Both the position numbers and the translations under genes were made by a program. This document shows positions 27,096-35,416 of a DNA stretch of 39,801 nt, one piece after another. The stretch lies in assembly GCA_946886405.1 (NCBI GenBank), contig CAMPIO010000026.1, forward strand, positions 1-39,801, in the 5' to 3' direction. The stretch is from an uncultured Pseudoxanthomonas sp. Lineage in GTDB: Bacteria > Pseudomonadota > Gammaproteobacteria > Xanthomonadales > Xanthomonadaceae. A model generated the notes under the pieces. That model had not been told where the DNA came from. It ran no database searches and was given only the letters and a program-made list of their open reading frames with translations. Each line of letters opens with the position of its first letter. Position 1 is the stretch's first letter.

Positions 27096-28894
27096 GCCTC
27101 GATCCTCACTTCGCGCATCATCCCGGCTTCCATGTGGTACAGCAGGTGGCAGTGGAAGGCCCACCGTCCCAGCGCATCGGCGCGGACGCGATAGCTGCGC
27201 CGCGTGCCGGGCGGCATGTCGATGGTGTGCTTGCGCAGCTGGAATGCGCCGTCCGCATCCTCCAGGTCGCTCCAGACGCCGTGCAGATGGATGGGGTGCT
27301 GCATCATGGTGTCGTTGACCAGCACGATGCGCATGCGCTCGCCGTACGTGAGTCGCAGCGGGTCGGCGCTGGCGAACGGGATACCGTCGAACGACCAGGC
27401 GAACTTCTCCATGTGCCCGGTCAGGTGCAGCTCCACGGTGCGCCCCGGTTCGCGCCCATCCGGATCGTCGAACAGGCTTCGCATCGCGCCGTAGGTCAGC
27501 ACCTGGCGTCCGTTGTCGCGCAGGCCGATGCCGGGGTCGTCGAGTTTGGGTTCGCTGGCGGAGGACTGCATGTCGACCAGCGGATTGCCAGTTTCGCTGG
27601 CGGGATGGTTCGGCGCGTTCGACGTTGCACCGTGAGCGCCATGATCCATCGCACCCATGTTCGCACCGCAGCCGCCTTCGCCCATCATCGCGCCGCATCC
27701 GCCTTCCATGCCTTTCTGCGCGCCATGGCCGCCCATGTCGTGGCCCATGTCGGCCATCGTCAGCAGCGGACGTGGATCGCGCGACGGAATGGGCGCCTCC
27801 AGCCCGTCGCGGACGGCCAGCGTGCCGCGTGCGTAGCCGGTGCGGCCCATGTCCTGCGCGAAGATGGTGAAGGCATCCTGGCCCTTCGGTTCGACGATCA
27901 CGTCGAACGTCTCCGCCACCGCGATGCGGAACTCGTCCACGCTCACCGGATGGATGTACTGGCCGTCTGCGGCGACCACGGTCATCTTCAGGCCCGGGAT
28001 GCGCACGTCGAAGTAGGTCATTGCGCTGCCGTTGATGAAGCGCAGCAGCACCTTCTCTCCGGGTTTGAACAGGCCGGTCCAGTTGCCGGCGGGCGCCGCA
28101 CCATTCACCAGGTAGGTATAGGTGTGCGCGTTGATGTCGGAGATGTCGGTGGGCGTCATCCGCATGCGCCCCCACATGCCGCGATCCTCGACCGTCTCCT
28201 CCAGTCCATCGCGCTTCGCGTCGCGTACGAAGTCCACCAGCGTACGCTGATAGAAATTGTCGTGCTCCGGCATCTTCTTCATGCGCCGGTACAACGCGGC
28301 CGGATCGAGATCGGTCCAGTCCGAGAGCAGCACGACATGTTCGCGGTCGTGGTGGTAGGGCGGCGGCTCGCGCGGGTCGACGATCAGCGCGCCGTACAGG
28401 CCGGCCTGTTCCTGGAACAGCGAATGGCTGTGGTACCAGTAGGTGCCGGATTGCTTGAGCTGGAAGCGGTACTGGAAGGTTTCGCCCGGCGCGATGCCGT
28501 TGAAGCTCAGGCCCGGCACACCGTCCATGTTCGACGGCAGCAGGATGCCGTGCCAGTGGATGGAGGTCATGTCGCGCAGTCGGTTGCTGACGCGCACGGT
28601 GACGGTATCGCCTTCGCGCCAGCGCAGTGTCGGCGCCGGCAGGCTGTTGTTGACCGTGATCGCGGGCCGCATGCGGCCGGTGATGTCAACCGGCATCGCG
28701 CTGATGCTCAACGCGAAATCGGTGCCGGTGGCGACGGTTGCGCCGCCACGGCGTGCCGGCGTACCGGCGGAAGCGGGCAGGCGGGCGAGGCCAAGGCCGA
28801 GCGCCACACTGCCAGTCGCAAGACCAGTGACGAACTGGCGTCGCGTGGGACGGAACGCGCCCAGGCGTGCCGTTACGGATTCATCGTGTTTCAT
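27092..28894 (-). CDS. copA: Periplasmic multicopper oxidase CopA
   Basis: 600 residues. A twin-arginine signal (FRPTRRQFVTGLATGSVALG) directs the folded enzyme to the periplasm. Cupredoxin copper ligands are visible in order: HWHG, HSH in YWYHSHS, then HPIHLHG and HCHLLYHMEAGM at the C-terminus, covering type 1, 2 and 3 copper sites. Between the second and third domains is a Met/His/Gly-rich insert (ADMGHDMGGHGAQKGMEGG and onward, with two GGCGA repeats) that probably binds extra Cu(I). It oxidises Cu(I) to the less toxic Cu(II). ATG 28894 chosen with AGGA 8 nt upstream; the frame remains open to 28981. Confidence 0.96.
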   Translation of the reverse strand: MKHDESVTARLGAFRPTRRQFVTGLATGSVALGLGLARLPASAGTPARRGGATVATGTDFALSISAMPVDITGRMRPAITVNNSLPAPTLRWREGDTVTVRVSNRLRDMTSIHWHGILLPSNMDGVPGLSFNGIAPGETFQYRFQLKQSGTYWYHSHSLFQEQAGLYGALIVDPREPPPYHHDREHVVLLSDWTDLDPAALYRRMKKMPEHDNFYQRTLVDFVRDAKRDGLEETVEDRGMWGRMRMTPTDISDINAHTYTYLVNGAAPAGNWTGLFKPGEKVLLRFINGSAMTYFDVRIPGLKMTVVAADGQYIHPVSVDEFRIAVAETFDVIVEPKGQDAFTIFAQDMGRTGYARGTLAVRDGLEAPIPSRDPRPLLTMADMGHDMGGHGAQKGMEGGCGAMMGEGGCGANMGAMDHGAHGATSNAPNHPASETGNPLVDMQSSASEPKLDDPGIGLRDNGRQVLTYGAMRSLFDDPDGREPGRTVELHLTGHMEKFAWSFDGIPFASADPLRLTYGERMRIVLVNDTMMQHPIHLHGVWSDLEDADGAFQLRKHTIDMPPGTRRSYRVRADALGRWAFHCHLLYHMEAGMMREVRIEA

Positions 28895-28993
28895 TCGAAC
28901 CATCCTGTGCATGTCGGAACGACCGCCCGCTACCGCGGTGGCGTCCGTCGTGTTCATGGGTCCGGCGCGCATGAGCGCCACCGGCGCGCGGCC

Positions 28994-29398
28994 TCAGGCC
29001 ACGAGGATGGGAGGTCGGTGACGGTGCGGCAGACGTATGGAGGCGTGGGCGTCGGCGCGATAGGCCGGTGCCAGCATCGTCGGATGCGCCAGTGCATCCG
29101 GCGGTATCCGCCAGGTCAGAGCAGGGGCATGGTGGGTACAGAAGCCATCGCAGCTGCCCGCCTTGCAGCACTCTGGCAGACCGGCGGCATCGTCGTGGTG
29201 ACCTGAAGCCCGGGAGCTTTCGTCGTCCATCGGCGCTGCCATGTCCATGCCCTCGTGGCACGGAGGCATGTCGTCGTGCGTCTGTTCCGTGGCTACATTG
29301 CCCATCGCCATCCTCGTGGCGGCGTGCGCATACGCCGCGCCGTTGAGCAGCAGCACAAGGCAGAGCAGGACACGGAGCAGGGCGGCGAACCGGGGCAT
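28994..29398 (-). CDS. copL: CopL-type copper-responsive leader protein
   Basis: About 134 residues: signal peptide (LLRVLLCLVLLLNGAAYA) followed by a Met/His/Cys-rich mature part (HDDMPPCHEGMDMAAPMDD, ECCKAGSCDGFCTHH) and a His-containing C-terminus. The copL-copA-copB order is that of Xanthomonas, where copL is required for copper-inducible expression of copAB; whether the peptide or its mRNA mediates that is not settled. ATG 29398 gives a protein like known CopL; ATG 29416 in frame is an alternative with AAAGG upstream. First gene of the copper operon; a 99-nt gap separates it from copA. Confidence 0.88.
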   Translation of the reverse strand: MPRFAALLRVLLCLVLLLNGAAYAHAATRMAMGNVATEQTHDDMPPCHEGMDMAAPMDDESSRASGHHDDAAGLPECCKAGSCDGFCTHHAPALTWRIPPDALAHPTMLAPAYRADAHASIRLPHRHRPPILVA

Positions 29399-29469
29399 GC
29401 CGGCATGATACGCCATGGCAGGCGGACATACCTTTCCGTAGGGTGAGTCGCGGCACAGGCTGCTGCCAC

Positions 29470-29491
29470 GATAAGACGTCGACACGTTATC
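29470..29491. promoter_or_regulatory. Imperfect 22-bp dyad in the copL/glk divergent region
   Basis: The sequence has symmetric arms GATAA and TTATC around a central GTCGAC, with three non-matching bases on each side of the centre (16 of 22 positions symmetric). It sits between the two divergent genes where an operator would be expected. The binding protein is unknown; no CopR-type box was recognised. Confidence 0.35.
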
Positions 29492-29531
29492 CTTGGCCCG
29501 TATTTCAGGCATTGGGCAGCGTGGCATTCAC

Positions 29532-30545
29532 ATGGCAGGCATGGTAACGATGAACAAGCTGCCGACAGGCGTTCCCGCAGCACAGGCGCCGGATGATACG
29601 GGCGCACGCATCATCGTTGCCGACGTGGGTGGCACGTATGCCCGCCTGGGCTGGATCGGAGCCGACGGCGGCAACGAGATCCACGATTACCGTCGGTACG
29701 CCTGTGCCGAGCATGCCGATCTCGCCTCCATCCTGCATGACTATGCCGCTGGCACGCCGTGCCATGGGGCGGTCGTCGCGATCGCCGGCGTACTGGAAGG
29801 CGACCGCCTGATCAATTCCAACCTTCCCTGGGCGGTGTCAGTGGAGCAGACCCGCGTCGGCGCGGGTCTGGCCTGGGTGCAGCTGATCAATGATTTCGAG
29901 GCGGTCGCCAATGCCGTGCCGACGCTGTCGCAGGATACGCTGTCGCTGCTCACACCGCTGACGTCGTCCGCGACGTCGTCGCCGGCATTGGTGATCGGCC
30001 CGGGCACCGGACTGGGCGCCGCTGTCTGGATCGAAGGCCAGCCGCCGCGCGTGCTGCCGACCGAAGTCGGACAGGCGTCGCTCGCCGCCGGCAATGCGCT
30101 TGAGCTCGACATCGTGCGCCTGTTGCTGAAGGACCGGCCGTACCTGCACAACGAGCATGTGCTGTCCGGTCCGGGCCTGATGAATCTGTACCGGTGCCTG
30201 TGCGAACTCCACGAAGCAACACCCGTACATGCGGATGCGAGCGCGCTGGTGGCTGCGGCCGACTCGGACGCGCTGGCGAGGGAAACGCTCGAGACCTTCT
30301 GCGGTTGGCTGGGCAGCGTGGTGGGGGACCTGGCGATCATCTTCGGTGCGCGCGTCGTCTACCTGGCCGGTGGGGTGACCGCGCATATTCCGCAGTTCCT
30401 GCACGACGGCCGGTTCCTGCAGCGCTATCTCAACAAGGGCGTCATGACCGAACAACTCGAACGTGTACCCGTGTGGCGCGTCGAGCATGGACAGCTGGGC
30501 CTGCTGGGGGCGGTCGCGTGGTACCGCCAGAATCCCAGGGGATAG
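29532..30545 (+). CDS. glk: Glucokinase
   Basis: About 337 residues of the bacterial Glk family (not ROK). The ATP-phosphate motif is IIVADVGGTYARLGW, the sugar/catalytic region is LINDFEAVANAV with its Asp, followed by LVIGPGTGLGAAVW and PTEVGQASLAAGN; the C-terminal VVYLAGGVTAHIPQFL carries the adenosine motif. It phosphorylates glucose to glucose-6-phosphate in the cytosol. ATG codons at 29532, 29541 and 29550 are all possible starts, none with a good ribosome binding site. Divergent from copL and convergent with xylR, 42 nt away; no obvious terminator between them. Confidence 0.93.
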   Translation: MAGMVTMNKLPTGVPAAQAPDDTGARIIVADVGGTYARLGWIGADGGNEIHDYRRYACAEHADLASILHDYAAGTPCHGAVVAIAGVLEGDRLINSNLPWAVSVEQTRVGAGLAWVQLINDFEAVANAVPTLSQDTLSLLTPLTSSATSSPALVIGPGTGLGAAVWIEGQPPRVLPTEVGQASLAAGNALELDIVRLLLKDRPYLHNEHVLSGPGLMNLYRCLCELHEATPVHADASALVAAADSDALARETLETFCGWLGSVVGDLAIIFGARVVYLAGGVTAHIPQFLHDGRFLQRYLNKGVMTEQLERVPVWRVEHGQLGLLGAVAWYRQNPRG

Positions 30546-30587
30546 AGGTGCTTGGGTCAGGGTGTTGCGTGATCCCTCCACGCCTTG

Positions 30588-31676
30588 TCACCGCACGTTG
30601 CTCTTCCTGGACCCTGCCTCGACGTTCGGGCCGTCCGCGACGGACGAGCGCTTCACGAGCTGATGCGGCAGCACGCGATTGACGATGACGCGGGTGGCGG
30701 GATCGCGCCGAATGTCGCGCAGCAGGAGATCGATGGCGGCATCGGCCATGGCCGCAACCGGCTGGTGCACGGTAGTCAGTTCCGGCCACACCATCGTCGC
30801 CGCTGAGGTATCGTCGAAGCCGACCACCGAAAGGTCCCGAGGCACGTCCAGGCCACGACGATGGGCCACCGACACCACTGCGGACGCCATGTCGTCGTTG
30901 CTGGCGAAGATGGCGCTGGGAGGGCGGCGCAGGGCAAGCAGTCTTTCCGCCGCATGCAGGCCCGAGCGGTAGGTGAAGTAGCCCGATTGGACCAGCCTGT
31001 CGTCGTACGCGATACCGGCGTCGGCCAGTGCATCGCGGTAGCCCTGCCAGCGATGCGCGCTGGCCGTCTGGTTGGGATCGCCCTTGATGTAACCGATCCG
31101 TGTATGCCCGCGTGCGATCAGGTGCGAAACCACGTCACGGCTGGCGCAATGGTCATCGATGCGCACGCAGGAAACGGTGTCGCCGAGGTGCCCTGAAGCG
31201 ATCGACACCACAGGCACGCCCGCCTGCGAGAACTCGGACACGATGGCGGTCGATTCGCACAGCGGGGGAGGGAGGATCACGCCGGCCACGCTGCTCGACA
31301 ATTGCCGGGCCGCCGCGCGACATCCATCGGCGTCCAGGCCGTCCCACGTGGCGATCACCAGTTGTGCCGCCGCCCGGGCCGATCCGCGCAATGCGCCGAC
31401 AAGCAACTCACGCAGGTAGCTGGAGCTGGGATTGGAATAGATCAGCGCAATGCACGTGCTTTGCGCTGCGGCCAACGAGCTGGCTGCCAGGTTGGGGCGA
31501 TAACCCAGCTCGCGCACGCTGCGCATGACGCGCTCGCGGTTGGCGTCGCGGACGCCGGCGTGGCCGTTCACCACGCGGGACACCGTCATCGGCGATACGC
31601 CTGCGTGATGCGCCACCTCGTCGATGGTGACGGCGCCTCCTCCCTTCCTGCGCACGGCCTTGCTGGGTTTCTTCAC
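30588..31676 (-). CDS. xylR: LacI-family repressor, XylR-like
   Basis: 362 residues. N-terminal helix-turn-helix and hinge: VTIDEVAHHAGVSPMTVSRV ... LGYRPNLAASSLAA, then a periplasmic-binding-like sensor domain (GVILPPPLCES, RIGYIKGDPNQTASAHRWQG, AIFASNDDMASAVV, LSVVGFDDTSAA) typical of sugar-sensing LacI members. Start at GTG 31676 is supported by GGAAG 8 nt upstream; earlier in-frame ATGs at 31841 and 31823 would add a low-complexity tail. It is divergent from the receptor gene. The TGGTAGCGCTA operators near that gene and before the sugar kinase identify it as the XylR of the Xanthomonas xylan/xylose regulon, by inference. Confidence 0.85.
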   Translation of the reverse strand: MKKPSKAVRRKGGGAVTIDEVAHHAGVSPMTVSRVVNGHAGVRDANRERVMRSVRELGYRPNLAASSLAAAQSTCIALIYSNPSSSYLRELLVGALRGSARAAAQLVIATWDGLDADGCRAAARQLSSSVAGVILPPPLCESTAIVSEFSQAGVPVVSIASGHLGDTVSCVRIDDHCASRDVVSHLIARGHTRIGYIKGDPNQTASAHRWQGYRDALADAGIAYDDRLVQSGYFTYRSGLHAAERLLALRRPPSAIFASNDDMASAVVSVAHRRGLDVPRDLSVVGFDDTSAATMVWPELTTVHQPVAAMADAAIDLLLRDIRRDPATRVIVNRVLPHQLVKRSSVADGPNVEAGSRKSNVR

Positions 31677-32124
31677 GCTGAAGCTTCCGTTTTTTCTGGC
31701 GACTCTTGCCGCGAAATCTCGATTACTTGCGCAGTGACTGCGCGCAAGGCTTGCGGCGTCGGTATCCGCCCCCGCGTTGCCGGACTGCCTGGAGCGTGTC
31801 CCGGCGGCTTTGCTGCGCTGCATGGTGACAAGAGCGAACACGCATGATTAGTCTGCGCCCCAACGCAATGGTAGCGCTACCACTCGATCATCGCCAGCTC
31901 GGATCGAAGGGATGCTCCTCCATCGCGCGATCGTTGTCTTGCCACGCTTGAAACCGGAATGCGGCGCACGGGCCTTCGGGGGCCAGCGCTCGCATCCGGC
32001 CTGGAAGACGGGCACTGCCCGTGGGCGCCCCCGGGAGGGGCGGTACATCACTTACGAATGTAGCGAAGGGGAAATCCATGACTGTGTGCAGTTTCCGTAC
32101 CACTCCAGACCCGAGGGCACGTCG
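31677..32124. other. xylR/receptor divergent intergenic region
   Basis: About 450 bases without a convincing gene. It holds the xyl-box at 31869-31882, a hairpin-capable CTTGCGCAG-TGA-CTGCGCGCAAG at 31726-31748 nearer xylR, and a leader of about 240 nt between the xyl-box and the receptor ATG. An in-frame extension of the receptor back to 31912 is open but has no signal-peptide character and is probably untranslated. Confidence 0.6.
31869..31882. promoter_or_regulatory. XylR operator (xyl-box) upstream of the TonB-dependent receptor
   Basis: TGGTAGCGCTACCA is a perfect 14-bp palindrome of the LacI-operator type. It matches 12 of 14 positions of the xyl-box TGGTAGCGCTAACA described for Xanthomonas campestris (recalled, not searched). 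A second copy lies at 39643. Confidence 0.85.
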
Positions 32125-35100
32125 ATGAGTCGCAAGTTGGCGAAATTCAGATCAAGAGCAATGTTCACGTTCGTCGGCGGCGTGCTCGTCATCAATCCTG
32201 CATTCGGCCAGGACGCGCAGACGCCTGCACCGGCGCCGACCACGCAGGAGCAGACACAATCCCAGGCGACGGATCTGGACACGGTCGTGGTCACGGGCAT
32301 CCGTAGCAGCCTCAGCCAGGCGATGGACATCAAGCGCGACGCGGCAGGTGTCGTCGATGCGATCAGCGCCGAGGACATCGGCAAGTTCCCGGATACCAAC
32401 CTCGCAGAGTCCCTGCAACGCATCACCGGTATCTCGATCGAGCGCCGGGATGGCGAAGGTGCGCAGGTGACGGCACGCGGTTTTGGACCGCAGTTCAACA
32501 TGGTGACCCTCAATGGTCGCCAGATGCCGGGCGCGGATGCGTTCGGTGCATCCGGACAGGTCGCGATCGGCGGCGTGGACGGCGGTACCCGCGCATTCAA
32601 CTTCGCGCAGCTTGCTGCCGAAGCGATCAACGGCATCGAGGTCTACAAGACCGGACAGGCGCAGGTGCCGAGTGGCGGTATCGGCGCCACCATCAACATC
32701 CTGACGGCGCGCCCGTTCAACTACGATGGCGTGGTGGCCAACGCCGGCGCGAAGTTCGTGTCGGACCAGAGCCAGCCGTTCGACAGCGACATCACGCCGG
32801 AGCTGTCGGGCATCTTCAGCTACAGCAATCCCGACAAGACGTTCGGCGTGAGCCTGAGCGCGAGTCAGCAGAAGCGCAAGGGTGGCTCGGTGCAGGCGAC
32901 CGAGAACTACTGGAACGTGCAGCCTTGGACCGGGACCATGCCCGGCAGTCCGAACGTGGTCAATGCGCCCGCGATCGGTGACCTGTATGCACGCCCGAAT
33001 GATCTGCGCTACGCGTTCTCGGAGTTCGAGCGCGAGCGGGTCAATGGCCAGGCCGTGGTGCAGTTCGCGCCGACCGACAGCCTGACCCTGACGCTCGATT
33101 ACACCTATTCGACCAACGAGATCACCGAGAACCGCGGTGAGCAGGCGATGTGGCTGCAGAACAGCAACTACACCGACATCGAATTCGATACCAGCGGCGC
33201 CGTCGCTGTGCCGGTCTACATCCGCGAGATCGCAGGCACGAAGGATTTCGGCCTGGAGCAGCAGCGCAGCATGCAGAAGTACAAGCTCGGCTCGCTGGGC
33301 TTGAACGCCGCGTGGGATGTCAGCGACAGCTTCCGCCTCACCTTCGACGCGCACAACTCGAAGAACGAGAGCCGGCCCAACGATCCGCTCACGGGTGGCG
33401 GCTCGATCTTCATGAGTATCGCCGGCACCAACAACTGTACGACCGGTCCGCACTGCGGCGGCACCTGGGTGCAGGAGCTGGCGTTCAACAATGGCCTGCC
33501 GGTCGGTACGCAGACCTGGTACCCGACCAATGGCGATGCCGTCGCGGGCACCAACGGCGTCGTCAATCCCGGGTTCGCGGAGGGCGAGATCGGTTCCCAG
33601 GTGCTGCGCGTCAATGCGCAGACGCAGGTCAGCGAGATCAAGCAGGCCCGCATCGACGGCGAATGGAGCTTCGACCAGGGACGCTTCCAGTTCGGTGTCG
33701 ACACCAACAAGTCCACCACCCACCGCATCCAGGCGGCGGAAGCGTATTCCACGCTGGGCGACTGGGGCGTGGCCAACGTGGATTCGGACACCGCGGCCGG
33801 CCTGGTGGATCTGCTGCGGCCGGTCAACATCGTCGGCCTGTTCGACGACTACAGCGCGGTCAGCTGGCCGGCATGGCGTGGCAATGCGGCCGAACTCGCC
33901 CAGTGGGCCGCAGGCCAGTATGGCGTGGGGTTGGGTGTCAGCCCGCAGCGTGCGGCCGACAACCGGGTGGAGGAGAAGACCAACTCGGCCTACTTCCAGG
34001 TGGAACTGGATGGCGAACTGGGTGGCATGCGCACCAACACCCGGCTGGGTGTCAGGTACGAGACGACGGATGTCGTGTCGACCTCCGTCATCGCGATCCC
34101 CGAAGCCATCGAGTGGCAGGCCAACAACGATTTCCGCATCGTGCTGTCGGACGAGCAGCAACCCTTCAGCGAGAAGGCCAGCTACAGCTACATCCTGCCC
34201 AACCTCGACTTCAGCATCGATTTTACGGATGAGCTGAAGGGCCGCGCGTCGTTCGGCAAGACCATCGCCCGCGCCCCTTACGGCAACCTCTATGCCGGTC
34301 CGGGTGCACAGCAACCGTTCGGCTCGGTCCTGCTCGACCCGTCCGTACGCGCCAGCGGCAACGCGCAGAACCCGAGCCTGAAACCGCTGGAATCGGACAA
34401 CCTGGACATGGCCCTGGAGTGGTACTTCGCCGACGCGAGCTATGTGTCGTTGACGTACTGGAACAAGTCGGTCGACAACTTCATCGGCAACACGGTGGGC
34501 CAGGAATCCCTCTACGGTCTGCGGGATCCCACGTCCGGTCCGGATGCGCAGGCGGCGTTGGCGTTCCTGACCAGCGCGGCGTGCGTCGCCCAGGTCGGTG
34601 CGGCCAACGCGGCGGCGTGTTCCGCGAACGATACCTCGCTGTTCACGGCATTGGCGCTGCTGCGCAACGATCCGGCAGGCCTGGCCGCGTTCAATGGCAC
34701 CGGCGCGCAGACGCTGGCAACCGAGGCGGCCTACAACATCTACGGTGAAGCCGACGATCCGCTGTACCAGTTCAACGTCAACCGGCCGATCAACCAGAAC
34801 CAGTCCAAGCTGCACGGGTGGGAACTGGGTGGCCAGTACTTCTTCGGTGACACGGGTTTCGGCGTTCTGGCCAACTACACCGTCGTGCGCGGCGATGTGG
34901 GCTATGACGATGGCGGCGATCCGGCCATCGACCAGTTCGCGCTGACGGGCCTGAGCGATACGGCCAACGCCATGCTCATGTACGAGAAGTTCGGCTGGTC
35001 GGTGCGCCTGGCATGGAACTGGCGCGACGAGTACCTGATCCTCGCCAACCAGGGCGCCAGCCGCAATCCGTACTACGTCGAAGAGTACGAACAGTGGGAC

Positions 35101-35262
35101 CTGAGCGTGAACTATACGCTCGATGACCACTGGTCGTTCGGTCTGGAGGCGATCAACCTGACGGGCGAAGACGTCCGCTGGCGTGCGCGCACCGACCAGA
35201 TGATCGTGAAGCTGGCGGACCAGAGCCCGCGCTACATGGTCGGCGTGCGCTACAAGTTCTGA
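32125..35262 (+). CDS. TonB-dependent outer-membrane receptor, likely for xylo-oligosaccharides
   Basis: 1045 residues. Signal peptide of about 28 residues (SRKLAKFRSRAMFTFVGGVL, cleavage near AFG), a low-complexity Gln/Pro/Thr linker, the TonB box DTVVVTG (52-58), then the plug (DAISAEDIGKFPDTNLAESL, VTARGFGPQFNMVTLNGRQM) and a 22-strand-type barrel ending in YMVGVRYKF with the C-terminal Phe. This is the long receptor class used for carbohydrate uptake in Xanthomonas and Caulobacter. Two cysteine pairs are seen in predicted surface loops (NCTTGPHCGG; ACVAQVG ... AACSAND). GAGGG precedes ATG 32125. Xyl-box upstream and terminator downstream; substrate assignment is inferred from the operator and the kinase. 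Confidence 0.93.
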   Translation: MSRKLAKFRSRAMFTFVGGVLVINPAFGQDAQTPAPAPTTQEQTQSQATDLDTVVVTGIRSSLSQAMDIKRDAAGVVDAISAEDIGKFPDTNLAESLQRITGISIERRDGEGAQVTARGFGPQFNMVTLNGRQMPGADAFGASGQVAIGGVDGGTRAFNFAQLAAEAINGIEVYKTGQAQVPSGGIGATINILTARPFNYDGVVANAGAKFVSDQSQPFDSDITPELSGIFSYSNPDKTFGVSLSASQQKRKGGSVQATENYWNVQPWTGTMPGSPNVVNAPAIGDLYARPNDLRYAFSEFERERVNGQAVVQFAPTDSLTLTLDYTYSTNEITENRGEQAMWLQNSNYTDIEFDTSGAVAVPVYIREIAGTKDFGLEQQRSMQKYKLGSLGLNAAWDVSDSFRLTFDAHNSKNESRPNDPLTGGGSIFMSIAGTNNCTTGPHCGGTWVQELAFNNGLPVGTQTWYPTNGDAVAGTNGVVNPGFAEGEIGSQVLRVNAQTQVSEIKQARIDGEWSFDQGRFQFGVDTNKSTTHRIQAAEAYSTLGDWGVANVDSDTAAGLVDLLRPVNIVGLFDDYSAVSWPAWRGNAAELAQWAAGQYGVGLGVSPQRAADNRVEEKTNSAYFQVELDGELGGMRTNTRLGVRYETTDVVSTSVIAIPEAIEWQANNDFRIVLSDEQQPFSEKASYSYILPNLDFSIDFTDELKGRASFGKTIARAPYGNLYAGPGAQQPFGSVLLDPSVRASGNAQNPSLKPLESDNLDMALEWYFADASYVSLTYWNKSVDNFIGNTVGQESLYGLRDPTSGPDAQAALAFLTSAACVAQVGAANAAACSANDTSLFTALALLRNDPAGLAAFNGTGAQTLATEAAYNIYGEADDPLYQFNVNRPINQNQSKLHGWELGGQYFFGDTGFGVLANYTVVRGDVGYDDGGDPAIDQFALTGLSDTANAMLMYEKFGWSVRLAWNWRDEYLILANQGASRNPYYVEEYEQWDLSVNYTLDDHWSFGLEAINLTGEDVRWRARTDQMIVKLADQSPRYMVGVRYKF

Positions 35263-35297
35263 CTTAGGCGGCAGACGCCCTCTCCGGATGTCGCCGA

Positions 35298-35328
35298 GGG
35301 ACCGCTGCGCGAGCAGCGGTCCCTTTTT
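35298..35328 (+). terminator. Rho-independent terminator after the receptor gene
   Basis: An 11-bp perfect stem GGGACCGCTGC / GCAGCGGTCCC with a GCGA tetraloop followed by TTTTT. It separates the receptor from the four-gene cassette, which therefore depends on read-through or its own promoter in the remaining 90 nt. Confidence 0.93.
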
Positions 35329-35416
35329 CGAGGTGTCTCTCGTGGCCGCTGCCGCACGTACCGTGTGCCGGCGTTACCATGCCGAGCCGAGCCTCCCGCT
35401 TTCCCTGGACAAGAAG

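Noticed and set aside
27676..27741. GGCGA/Met-Gly-His repeats in copA, considered as a DNA repeat or CRISPR-like element
   Set aside because: The repetition is short, in frame and codes for the Met/His-rich copper-binding insert.
31912..32124. N-terminal extension of the receptor by 71 residues
   Set aside because: It would precede the signal peptide and shows no export features; ATG 32125 has GAGGG at a good distance.
32152..35130. Minus-strand open frame of 992 codons opposite the receptor gene
   Set aside because: It mirrors the codon pattern of the real gene in GC-rich DNA; the product is Arg/His/Val-rich without domains, and the sense protein is a clear TonB-dependent receptor.
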